The notes under the pieces: model-generated
What the model was told of the DNA's origin: nothing
Database searches by the model: none
The model's input: the letters and a program-made list of their open reading frames with translations, nothing else
Program-made: the position numbers and the translations under genes
In this document: positions 54,148-64,000 of the stretch, in pieces
Layout of the letters: every line of letters begins with the position of its first letter
How positions within the stretch are numbered: position 1 is the first letter of the stretch
Source: Hyaloperonospora brassicae
Taxonomy: Eukaryota; Oomycota; Peronosporomycetes; Peronosporales; Peronosporaceae
Direction: 5' to 3'
DNA length: 64,000 bases
Assembly (NCBI GenBank): GCA_947650285.1
Contig: CANTFL010001470.1
Coordinates: 34,106 to 98,105 of the forward strand

Positions 54148-56869
54148 CTAAATAGGCGTTACGGAACTGGTAGCGCCAAGGATCTCTTGGTCTGCCATGT
54201 ACAACGCCTCTAGCAGATCGGCTGGGTCGTTAGAATGTCCCAGCCCTGAATACCAAACTCGCTCTTCATGTGGGCGCGGATAGTGGAGTAAGAAGGGATC
54301 CAGCAAGATGTCGAGATCGCATTGGCCAGCAATCATGCCGTTGGGAATCATCTACAAGAAGCTCTTCCAACGCGCTCCAAAGCGAGATCGGCGTTGCTTT
54401 CGTTGACGCCAGAACGTTTGCATGAATCGTTAAGATCGTCGTTGGGCCAAAGAGATCGGTAAAGCGTGGGTGGATTCCCACAGAGCTTGTCGATGAGTAG
54501 ACTCAAGCTCTAGGTAGCGATGACTCATGTCACGATACCATCCGGGAATGGCGAACGATTTCGGGTTTACGAGGATCACGACATTATCCAAAGGGGCGGT
54601 AGCGTAAAGAGCCTCGATGTGTTGCCGCTAGATCAGCCCAGATGCCCAAGTCCCTGATGGCGGGGCCCGCCCGTGAGGGTGGAAAGGGAACAAGAAGTTC
54701 CGGGGCTTAACTTAGTGGTGGAATAATAGCTCAATGGACATGGTCCTCACGCAAACCATAGCGATCCACGAATCGGACCAAGGGCGATCTCAGAAGCTAC
54801 CCGCCGGGAAGGTGCCAGATAATTGGGAATTTACCGATCCCGGGGCTGCTAGAGTGGCGAAAGATTGTCGAATTCAACTAAAGAGAAGACTCTATTAGCC
54901 ACTTGGCGCGCCGGAATGATTATGCTATTGTCGCTATCGAACAAAGGGCGATCCAAGAGCGCGGTGGATCCTGGAGGCGGGATAATAGAGCCAGTTTCGG
55001 TGTGTGTTTCTCATCGTGACGACACCTCCACATTCCTGAATCGCCATCACCTTGAATGTCAATTACGGGGACAACCGTGACCAGAGTGGTCAAATACGTG
55101 AGATAACGGGGCTCCGGAGCGCTTGGAGATGACGAAAGTGACAGATCTTGATCAAACACGAGGGTCACGGGAGAAGTGACGGCAGCCTGAGCAGCCGGAG
55201 AGGGGCCCAGAGTCGCGGATCGGACATCCGATCCATGGTGACGACGAGCGGTTGATCTCGACTGGGACAACACGGACCGATTCAGATCATCCGAGCTCGA
55301 TACAGACTCGGCCGACTCCCCACTTCCCGATTCGGACGAAGACGCTGATGCGGTCGATCGTGGAGGCTTCGAGGAAGATGTTGAAGGGTTCAACGACAAT
55401 AGCCGGGAGTCTGAGCGAGTAGCGGAAGAATCCCTGGATCGAGACCGTGGTTGAACACTCTGGCGCTTGGCCGGCGGGGCAGATGATCTCGATCTGGGCC
55501 TACGGGCAAGGGATCTTAGTCCCTGGGCAGCGGAAGCAGGGGGCGATCCGGCCGGAGTAGCACTTCTAGGTGTAGGTCGAGCAATCAACGCTGGTGACCG
55601 GTACCCGAGTATAGCAGTATTCAGTGTGTCGAGGAGAGCACGGTATTCTGCCATGGACCGATCCCGATCTTGCTCTGCCTCCCTCAACAAGTCGCGTACC
55701 GCGGTGTGTTCCTGGAGTTGGCGACTGAGGTTAACATTCTCCACATGTGAATGTGTCAGTTGACCTTCTAAAGGAGTCAAATAATCCACTTGCTGAATGA
55801 GATCGCTGATTGAAGCCAAGCCATCCGCGACCAAGACCTGAGACTGATCCAACTCTCTCTTCAACCTTGAAACTTCTGTTTCGAGGGAGGACTGGCTGGA
55901 GGCCAGCTGATCACGCTGCTGCCGGAGGTTATTGAGATAGGCTTGGAGAGACCGGACTTGATTCTCCAGAGTGTTGATCTGTTACTCCAGGTTGGCCCGA
56001 TCTCGATCCTCGGCCTGAAACAACTCTTGCAGATGAAGAATTAGCGCCGATTGATCCTGGGTGTTCGTCAGAGACAGCTTGCATTCGTACAATGCATGTG
56101 GAGTGTCGACGTATTGGCCTTGCATCACGTCTTACTGGCGATGGACTAAAGAGACAAACGGAGCGGCCGATCTGTGCAGAGAGTCAATCTGCTCTTTCAA
56201 GCGATCTTCTCGCGCGACAGCCTCTCGACACGACTGCTGCAGTTCGTGAATGGTGTCCGTTTGGCTGGAGAAGGTGATCTTCCGATCCTACAGATAGAAT
56301 ATCGTAGCCAGAGTATTCCGAATATCTTTCGCAGACACTCTCGGGGGATCAACTACGGTGCTCATGGCCGGAACGATCGCACCACGAGGTTGTCCAGCAG
56401 ACAATGTGTCTATCATAGACGCATCGAGGAGGAGCGATAGCGATCCGGCCGGGTCGGGTCGGTCGGAGAATTCGGAGCAATCTGGGACTATCGGAGCATA
56501 CCTCCCGCAATCCAGCGATCTGGGCGACATGTCTCGGGCGGGAGACGAGGGCCTGGTCGAATGTCGATCTGGGGATCCCGTGACGGTCGCTGGCGATCCG
56601 TCCGGACCGAGATGACTTGGAGACCAAGGCCGATCTGGGACCGTTGGAGCGTGCCCTCCGTAATCGGGCGATCCGGGCAACGGGTCGCGATCCGGAGACA
56701 GAAGCTCGGTGGATCCTTCCGAAGAAATCGGTGAGATGGGGAGACGCGTTGGAGAGGCCATGAAACGGACTTGAGGGCATAAAACGAAGTTGATGAGTGA
56801 CTGTACTGAGGTCAATTGCTGTACAAAAGACTTTAGTACAAGGGCGGTTGTGGCAAAGTCATTTATCAA
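54148..56869 (-). pseudogene. Long antisense accessory gene of D
   Basis: One minus-strand frame runs from about 56869 to 54920 (650 codons) with only three stops (56288, 56132, 55982). N-terminus Pro/Ser-rich with SPTRLPISP-type repeats; then about 200 residues of heptad-like coiled coil (IHELQQSCREAVAREDRLKEQ, NTLENQVRSLQAYL); then an Arg/Ser- and Ser/Glu-rich low-complexity segment. After a frame change, a compact C-terminal region (FAIPGWYRDMSHRYLELE near 54480-54550, and CDLDILLDPFLLHYP in 54148-54351). It starts about 20 bp from the 3' LTR. Not a shadow of a sense gene: pol ended at 53790. Function unknown. Confidence 0.75.
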
Positions 56870-58708
56870 ATTTTATGACATGGATCGGTGGCCATCCAAT
56901 TGAGGCGTCACTTATTGGTGAAAATGGCACCTAGTGATCTGGCGATCCAATGAGAGACGGAAGGTGATCCCACGGAGATCGACGGACCGATCCAACGGTC
57001 GACCGAATGATAGACGTGGAACGGTCTGAGACGAGGCGCAGAAAGGGGTGATTTCCTTGGAACAATCTGGGACGAGTCGCAGACATGGATGATTTCCACG
57101 GTGCAATCTGGGACGAGGGACTAGATTGAACTAGACGACCGATATGAACTGAGAAAGGTACGTCTGAGACCAGTCGATGCGACATGACTCTGTGACAAAG
57201 GTGTAGCATCCAGGTGATCGAAGATACACATCACCGATCTCCAATGGGAGTACTGATTTTGGTTAAGTATAGCCCGATCTGGAAGTGTGGATGTTCGTAG
57301 AGGTCCGTGGGACCATTGAGAGAACCGTGGATGGTCCTGTTGTGCGGATAAAGCATTGGGGATGGTGTCGAAGCATGCAAACTGAACGGAAAAACATATA
57401 GGGCCGGATTGCACTGTGTCGATCCTCAACGATCTCGAATTGGGCATCAGATCGGTCATGTTCCTTGCTGATTATGGATATATCGATGATGGAGCTATTG
57501 TATTGTGACATACATGCTTGTAAAAGGTCCATGAGGGACGCCCCAAAAGCTCAGACCGAAAGAGCCAGTGGAAGCCGGTCGAATTGACGTCGCAAAATGG
57601 ATTTAGACACATTTCGCATTTTGGATACTATTTTGGACTTTTCGGTACCAAAATTGGGTATTCAGTACCGTATATGGAATTTGGTCCCTTTTGGTGTCTA
57701 GGTACGATATCGGGAGTATTGGCGCTATCTTTGGAGTACAGGTCACGAAATTTCGACACGTGTTCAAGGGAGCGGTCAACCTTAAAGGTGATATCGGTTT
57801 GGAGAGTGACCTACAGTTTGGAATAGGCTTAAGGATAGGTTGGCTATTAATTTGGTTGGTTAATAAACAGACTTGAACTCCGCTTCTTATGCTCACGACA
57901 CACGTTCTCCTCCCCTCTTCTCCGGGCAAGATTGATTTGGCTTCCCCGGCGGGTCAAGGCACGCGTGTTGCGGGGACACAGAAGACCGATCTTGGATTGT
58001 TGGCCAAGATCGAGAAGAGCGATCTCGGGATATCTGGCCCGGATCGATCAAGTACTTACACTCGACTCAACTGCTAGGGTAGCAGCAAACAACAACACAA
58101 GGAAAAGGATTTTGGACACAAGATCGCGAGACGGCTTAAGTGGTCAGAAGATTTAGACAAGGCGTTCAAGACAAGACCGAGCAAGATCGAAGAGATCTAC
58201 TGGACAGATCGCCGTGTTTCATTTTGGCAAAACCAAGGACCGATCTGCCCAAATTGCGAACTTCCAGCAAGATCGGCCGATCCCAAGACTAGATCGGACC
58301 GATCCCAAGGCAAGATCGACGCAAGACTACTATTTGCAGAGTGAAGATTTCTGCACAGCAAAGACCCCGATCCCGAAGAAAAATCGAGATCGGTGTGATC
58401 TAAGATCAAGATCGCGACGCTTCCAGATAGAGATCGTCGCGACTCAAGATCAAGATCGCATAACCCCCGTTCGTGGTGTGAAGATTTCCGCACCGGAAGC
58501 GAATGCTCAACCCAACCTCTCAGCGAGATCGACGTCTCCCAAGGCCATTATGAAGAGCTCAAGCCAGCCCAACCGACGGGTACACAAGGTGAGCACAAGG
58601 TTATAGAGCAAGGCACGTATTGGAGTACCCCCTCAGTGAGTCGGCAAGTCTGGGCAAGTGGAAGATCGACACTCACTACAGTCATTTTGTGAGATCGACT
58701 TCACTACA
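56849..58708 (+). repeat. 3' LTR of D (1860 bp)
   Basis: Near-perfect copy of 44016-45875. Differences I could list are almost all transitions. Confidence 0.93.
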
Positions 58709-59508
58709 CGGCATGGTTGGTCTAGGGCCGAGACATCAAGAATGCAATTCTTCTGATGTTAGTGAGGTGACACGTGATTTCTACCAAGTGAGGGCGGTCG
58801 AGATGGTACCTCCATGAATGTCGGTATTGCGTTGTTGGCTAAAAGCCGAAGCATTCAGGGCAAGGCCCACATACTGCACTTAAAGTGGTACATGTAAATC
58901 CACTGGGTGTAGTGTTCGAGTTACGTAACACTTCACCAGATGTCGTTCAAGACATGAGCTCTCGTATAGAGCGTGCTAAAATGAATAGCAACTACGGCGA
59001 ATCTATTGTTGCGGCCTCTAGGAGGCGTAAGGTTTCCCTGAGGAAACAATCCCGGCGTCGGGTGGCAACTGTTAAGCGCCAAATGTTCGACGTGTCACGA
59101 AGTGATAATAGTAAGAATGCACTATATACACTTGTCATTGGAGTGACTGGCCCTGTTAATGAAAGCATTAGTCTTGAAAACCTTCCATCCTTGGATACTC
59201 TCTTTAAATTAGACGAAACTTCTAGTGGAAAATTTAGCCACGCTCTGAAGGCAGGAGCATTATCCGAGTCAGTGGTCATTCGGCCGGATATTGAGTTAAA
59301 CGCATCTTCGTTATTAAACGAGTATGTCCTTAAGAACACAAAGGCGGCATTGGATGCCCGTAGTGAATCCTCGATCCTCAAGGATCTTCTTGATCCTTTC
59401 CATCCTTTGGTAAAGGAATTTCAGGACGTGGTGTGTCACAACCCACCATCCGTCTTACCTCCCAAAAGAGGTGTACGTCATGAAATTGTCTTAGTTCCTG
59501 GATCTTAA
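58709..59508 (+). pseudogene. Protease/RT linker of C, right of nested D
   Basis: Continuation of C pol. 58885-59508 (207 codons, alternative start) is hydrophilic and ends with VCHNPPSVLPPKRGVRHEIVLVPGS, the lead-in to Ty3/gypsy RT. TAA follows where the next residue should be. Confidence 0.75.
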
Positions 59509-60387
59509 TACTGTGTAACACAGCAGTGGCCTTTACCGAAGGAAAATTGTGAAGTCACTGAAAATATCTTTCGTGAAAAGCACGCTGCTGTAATTGTTCG
59601 TGAGAGCAAATTTCCTTATTCCAACAACTACCTTCTGTGTCAAAAAGCCCAAGGGAAAGTGGCGCATTGTTCATGCTTACAATAAGCTTAATGCGGCCAC
59701 CATCCCGGCTCATACACCAATTTCGAGGAAGGATGTTTATCAGAACAATATGGTGGGATGTAGAATGTACAGTGCGCTCGACTTAGTCGATGGTGATTAC
59801 CAACTTCTCATGCGAGAAAGCGATATTCCGCTGACAGCGGTCAGCACTCCAAGCGGTATGCTCTGGGAGTGGATTGTTATGCCGCAAGGTTTATCAAATG
59901 CACCGGCTAAATTCAATCGTCGTGTGACTCAACTGTTTAAACCTCATCGAGGATATGCACAGACGTACTTTGATGACATCTTTGTCCATAGTCGTGCTAT
60001 GAACGGTCGGTCAGATGTGAACAATCACATTGACCGTTTACGAGTGTTGCTTGAGTGCATGCGCACGAATAAGTTGTACGCCAACGCGTATAAGTGCATC
60101 GTTGTTGCAGAAGCGATTCCCTTGTTAGGGTGCGTTATTAGGAAGCGAGGACTTATAGCGGATCCCGCTAAGGTAAAAGAAACAGTTGATTGGACGCTTC
60201 CAAAGAACCAAAAGGACTTACGTAAACGGCTTGGCCTTGCCAATTACATACACAAGTACAGTGCGAATTACGCAGACATGGCTCGTCCATTATCCAATCT
60301 CCTTAATAAGGATCTGGAATGGTGCTGGACTAGCATCGAGCATGATGCTTTTCAAGCAGTACAGGAGGGTCACTTTATGCGCCAATC
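59509..60387 (+). pseudogene. Reverse transcriptase of C
   Basis: QQWPLPKE leader, then 59594-60380: FCVKKPKGKWRIVHAYNKLNAAT, YSALDLVDGDYQLLM, PQGLSNAPAKFN, TYFDDIFVHSRA (catalytic box intact), thumb RKRGLIADPAKVKE. A frame change near 60368 cuts it before RNase H. The most intact catalytic RT after family A. Confidence 0.88.
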
Positions 60388-61150
60388 TTGGCTTTGCCTG
60401 ATCCTGATCGATCTTTCAGTGTCGTCTGTGACGCATCTGACTTTGCCATATGCAGCGCCCTGTTACAGACAGATGTTGATGGACGGAAACGCGTCATTGC
60501 GTTTAAGTACCTGCAGCTAAAAGCAGCTAAAAAGAACTGCCCAGTTCATGACAAGGAGCTACTTGTCATGAAGTACGCTCAAGTCAAATTCAGAGTCCAT
60601 CTGCTTGGCTCCAAGCCTTTTGTGATCGATACCGATCATGAGCCATTGCGCACTGTGACTCAGTCGCTACATCTTTTTTAGAGAATGGCTCGTTGGCCTT
60701 CCTTCTTTGCCGAATATAACTTCGAGGTGAAGTATAATCTGGGCAAGTAGAATGCTTTAGCTGATGCGTTGTCACGAAGTCCTGACTATGAGCTTGCCCA
60801 TGTTACGACTCTGTCGTCGTCGGTCACTGACCTAATGTGTACGGCATTGCCAAGGATAAACATTGTGTAGATCAGATACGTGCTCTAGGGAGCGAGGAGT
60901 TAAAGGACTAGCACATAGAATTGTCGGCACGATTACGTGCGAGGTTACATCGATATTCGATCGATTAAGGACTGTTTTTCTATAGCACGGATGTGGAGGA
61001 TACCCCTTACATCGTTGTCCCTCATGATGAGGAGTTGAAGCATCGGATCCTCTATGAGGCGCATGATATGCGGTGAGCGGTCATCGCGGCCGTGAGAATA
61101 CCTATAGCTCTTTGATCCAATGTTATTGGTGGCTCAAACTTTATTAATGG
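60388..61150 (+). pseudogene. RNase H and integrase finger start of C
   Basis: VVCDASDFAICSALLQ, PVHDKELLVMKYAQ, DTDHEPLRTV, stop at 60679, NALADALSRSPDYE. Beyond it are several stops; DTPYIVVPHDEELKHRILYEAHD and a CYWW motif (near 61120-61130) mark the integrase finger. Confidence 0.8.
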
Positions 61151-61902
61151 ATGAGCATATATGTGCGTACGTGTAAAACGTGTCAACGGGTGAAACCCTC
61201 AGCGCATGCGGCTGCGCGGCTAGCTAGTCTACCTATATCATCTGGATGTTGGAAGTCCATTAGCCTGGACTCCATGTTCGGTTTGCCGAAAGATGCGCAT
61301 GAAAATACGGTTATTGTTGTCTTTGTTGACCTTTTGAGTAAGATGGTTCACTTGGCGGCTTTGCCGGATACCATTGATGGTGAAAGTACAGCGACGCTGT
61401 TAATCGATCGCGTGATTCGAAAACACGGAACGCCTGGGCAATTGTCTCTGATCGGTACCCTCGCTTCAATAAGAAGTTTTGGAAGTTCATCTTTAAGGTG
61501 CTCGGCACACGATTGGACATGAGAACAGCTGATCATCCGCATACCAATGGTCAAACCGAGCGAGTGAATCGCATCAACGATGACATCTTGCGCAGTGTTT
61601 GCGCTGAAACGCCAAAGCATTGGAGTTCGATGCTCCCTGTTGTTGAGTTTGCGTTGAATAACGCCGTGCATGCCTCCACCGGCTACACACCATTTTATGT
61701 ATTTGGTCTCACACACCCTCGCGTTCCGTTAACGCTACCACTGCGTGGTTCAGGGATTGGTGGGGGAGGAGTTGCCGATCGTCTTGCTGATATCAGCCCT
61801 GCTACTGTTCACAAAAAGGTAAGCAAGAGTCTCGCAACGCTATTGAATGTTTCACGACATGTGCGTGACGCACTGGCGGATAGCCAAGAAAGGCAGGAGT
61901 AA
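61151..61902 (+). pseudogene. Integrase core of C
   Basis: CKTCQRVKPS supplies the cysteines, then SLDSMFGLPKDAH (first Asp), a frame change where the second Asp should stand (near 61450), and ADHPHTNGQTERVNR (Glu) in 61498-61902. Private one-base losses separate the frames. Confidence 0.83.
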
Positions 61903-62608
61903 CAAGCTGATGCAAAATGCAGAGGTTGTATTGAACGTTATAAGGTCGGAGACCAAGTTCTACTCAATGCTAAAAATTCTACCTACAGATGTAGTGTCTG
62001 CTGTCTTCGATACAAAGTTGCGTCCGCGCTTCATTGGACCATTTACGGTCGTCGCCAAAAAGGGACTTGCGTATACGCTCAACCTTCCGCGCAAATTTCG
62101 CACACATCCAGTGTTCTACGTTGGCTTTCTTAAGCCGTATCGTTATCCATCCCACGTGAACTTGGAGGCGCTTGCGCTGCATAGGTTGGCCTTGCCATCG
62201 GCTTCTGAATCCGAATCAGGACGTCCATATGAGCTTCTATCCGGGCTTGGTCCAACTTTAACGCCTGAACACGGGATCGCATCGCGTCAAACGCACTCTA
62301 AGTCTGATCCAATGTCTCACTAATACCACTCAACTCGAGAAGCACCTTCTCATGCTCCTCCTTCGGTACACCGACCACCACAGACGCTTCTCGATGAGCA
62401 AGGGAATCGCCAGTTCCATGTGGAAAGAATCCTGAAACGACGTCGTCGTCAGGGTCAATACCAGTATCTAGTGAAGTGGCGAATGTTTCATGAGTCGGAG
62501 AACTCATGGGAGTATGAGATTCTCCTTCGGCAGGATTGCCCATACACCGTGGATGTTTACGAACATTGTGGTAAGGGTCATTCTGCGACTACAAACGCTT
62601 CACATTAA
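61847..62608 (+). pseudogene. Integrase C-domain and chromodomain of C
   Basis: 61847-62323 contains RPRFIGPFTVVAKKGLAYTLNLP and HPVFYVGFLKPYR. In another frame, DEQGNRQFHVERILKRRRRQGQYQYLVKW leads to the chromodomain end SENSWEYEI (62390-62608). Sequence 62609-62938 has no further sense gene. Confidence 0.82.
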
Positions 62609-62938
62609 TAGTGGTGGAAAGTAGCGGGTTGATCCGCACCATTGAGTCGGAACCCGCGGCACCCGGCGTAGCCGAATCATAGCGCGTTCGATACGTAGTT
62701 GGCCTCTGGCCTTGATCTTGGCGTATTAGTACCGGAGCTTTCGCTCCAAACGAAAATCAACCACATCGGCACTTGTTTTCAGAGCTGTCATGTAGCTGAT
62801 GTGTCGCTTGCGGTGCACACAGCGGATGGATTGGTTGTCCTACTCTACAGGCAACTCACTGGCGGGAAACAAAATGGGCACGCCCTTAATCGGTCTAACA
62901 AAAATACTACGAGCTAGGCTTTAAAGGCGCGCCTTGTA

Positions 62939-63456
62939 CTAACCTTGTGTGGTCAAAAATGGTTCGAGATACCTATCATGCAGAACCTGGCGGAAGGCGA
63001 TGTCTTCTGGCGAGGTAGCCTCTGGGGCAATGGACCATGTTGATAGGCTGCGGTCTTCCATTTGACGGATACGTTCCTCCACGTAAGGTGTTGAATACAC
63101 ATGACCGCTCCGGTTTGGTATGACTTTTTTGTTTTGAGCGTGACGAAGAGATTTCTCCTCACGCTAACGAATCAACTCTTGTTGCTCGTCGATCAGGTAG
63201 GTGGTGATGTGTTCACCTGCATCTGTTGAATGATGCTGCGCCATTTGCGCGTTGGTTTCACCACGTTCAACGAACGAATTTGGTGCTGTGAGAGTTCGAA
63301 TCTTAGACACAGGGTAGTTGGACGTTGACCCGTCATCTCTATGGACATTGGTATCGCTACCATAGTCCAAATCCTCATTAAAGTCGAGGTAGAGGGGAAG
63401 GGTCTGATTCTCGTTAGGTGGCGATGTTATGGTGTTTCGTGTGTTGGCAAATTGTT
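62939..63456 (-). pseudogene. Antisense accessory ORF of C
   Basis: Minus-strand frame open from about 63456 to 62939 except one TAG at 63164-63166. Hydrophilic; after the stop it reads VYSTPYVEERIRQMEDRSLST and RQVLHDRYLEPF. No in-frame ATG near the top. Lies between chromodomain and 3' LTR like the antisense genes of A, B and D but I see no sequence similarity to them. Alternative: chance frame. Confidence 0.45.
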
Positions 63457-63525
63457 AGGATAAAGCGCAAACACACCGACCTCTTCGAGGAAAAAATTTG
63501 AGTGACGTTTTGTGGCAACGTCAGT

Positions 63526-63539
63526 GTGGTGGGGGAGGG
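63526..63539 (+). other. Polypurine tract of C
   Basis: GTGGTGGGGGAGGG directly before TGTAACGGGG of the 3' LTR. Confidence 0.8.
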
Positions 63540-64000
63540 TGTAACGGGGTTACACAACAAATGTGGGTGTAACCGGTTACATAACATGTGGGTGTACACA
63601 AGGGACGGATTCCCATAAAAATGATATTCGAACACCCTATCAATTGTCGGGGGCGGACATGTGTCAGCCACCTAATTAAGAAATATTTTAGGAGGTATTA
63701 ATTAGAACAGTAGTGACTAGGTTAAGTGCGTTGTTCTGAGAAGCTCTTTTAGGTAAACATAAATCAAGTTCAGTTACCATTTCGATCACTTAAGACACGT
63801 GCCTCACGAGGCGTCTTTGATCGGTAAGAGCTAGCACCGCCTGTGAAGGTAGCTACTCTTGAGCACTCTGTGCTTCGATTCTCTTGAATCATTTGGTCCC
63901 CTGGAACAGGGACCGTAAGATCTCTAATCTTTATTAACTCTCTGATTCGGGTTTTCTGAAAATAATGCTGTTCGTTGGGCATTAAGTCTTCCTCTGACTT
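63540..64000 (+). repeat. 3' LTR of C, cut by the window end
   Basis: Starts TGTAACGGGG. 461 bp present of about 483. Aligns with 41892-42360. Confidence 0.92.

Larger units (their letters stand above)
44016..58708 (+). mobile_element. Ty3/gypsy element D with two RNase H domains, nested in C
   Basis: 14.7 kb element with 1860-bp LTRs, gag with three zinc knuckles, protease, RT, RNase H, a second RNase H-like domain, integrase, a chromodomain-like tail and a 2.7-kb antisense gene before the 3' LTR. The LTRs differ at only about ten positions in 1860 by eye, so it is young. Left flank CTACATG and right end CTACACG could include a target duplication (CTACA), but exact LTR ends are uncertain by about five bases. 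This domain set matches oomycete Ty3/gypsy groups reported to carry an extra archaeal-type RNase H. Confidence 0.92.
41892..64000 (+). mobile_element. Ty3/gypsy chromovirus C, split by nested element D
   Basis: 5' LTR at 41892, gag and protease to 44015, then nested D, then RT, RNase H, integrase, chromodomain and antisense frame from 58709, with 3' LTR from 63540 to the window edge. LTR ends are the same TGTAACGGGG type as A and B, so C is a sister lineage. Heavily mutated. Confidence 0.92.

Noticed and set aside
54920..55864. Antisense ORF of D as a shadow of a sense gene
   Set aside because: No sense pol continues here (pol ends near 53790) and the minus frame is open with coiled-coil structure for nearly 2 kb.

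Overview
The window looks like repeat-rich nuclear DNA of an oomycete (Peronosporales: Phytophthora or a downy mildew). The evidence is the protein style of its Ty3/gypsy chromovirus pol genes, a gag with three zinc knuckles paired with a pol carrying two RNase H domains, and an oomycete-like Inr/FPR core promoter. I see no intact host gene, rRNA, tRNA, CRISPR array or RXLR/Crinkler effector. About 55 kb of the 64 kb is LTR retrotransposon. Coordinates were read by hand and may be off by a few bases.

Layout. (1) 1-7472: element A1, minus strand, its 3' LTR cut by the window edge. (2) 7473-8021: 549-bp non-LTR spacer. (3) 8022-12796: element A2a, plus strand, cut by a 100-N gap (12797-12896). 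(4) 12897-20570: element A2b, plus strand, starting inside its 5' LTR. A2a and the first 4.74 kb of A2b are almost identical, so the gap probably joins two versions of one locus. (5) 20571-21769: host-like island. (6) 21770-29130: element B1, plus strand. (7) 29131-30820: host-like island. (8) 30821-38112: element B2, minus strand. (9) 38113-41891: AT-richer island without convincing genes. (10) 41892-64000: element C, plus strand, split in its protease/RT linker by element D (about 44016-58708), a younger insertion with 1860-bp LTRs. A1/A2 are head to head and B1/B2 tail to tail, so the left 38 kb contains two large inverted repeats.

Gene logic. Each element has the order LTR, gag, protease, RT, RNase H, integrase, chromodomain, LTR, with pol in the -1 frame of gag where this can be read (A, B). 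B1 keeps a readable -1 frameshift signal. All copies are broken by stops or frameshifts. B copies lack the RT core. C and D have Asn in place of the protease catalytic Asp. Each of the four families also has a decayed reading frame on the opposite strand between integrase/chromodomain and the 3' LTR. In A and B this antisense frame encodes the same Cys-containing plus coiled-coil protein; in D it is a long Pro/Ser, coiled-coil and Arg/Ser protein; in C it is shorter.

Most unusual signals: the antisense accessory genes; a dense tiling of short perfect hairpins through LTR and coding DNA of families A and B (also seen in C), some with paired compensatory changes; strong GATC enrichment in element D; and LTR pairs more diverged than the internal regions of the inverted B copies.
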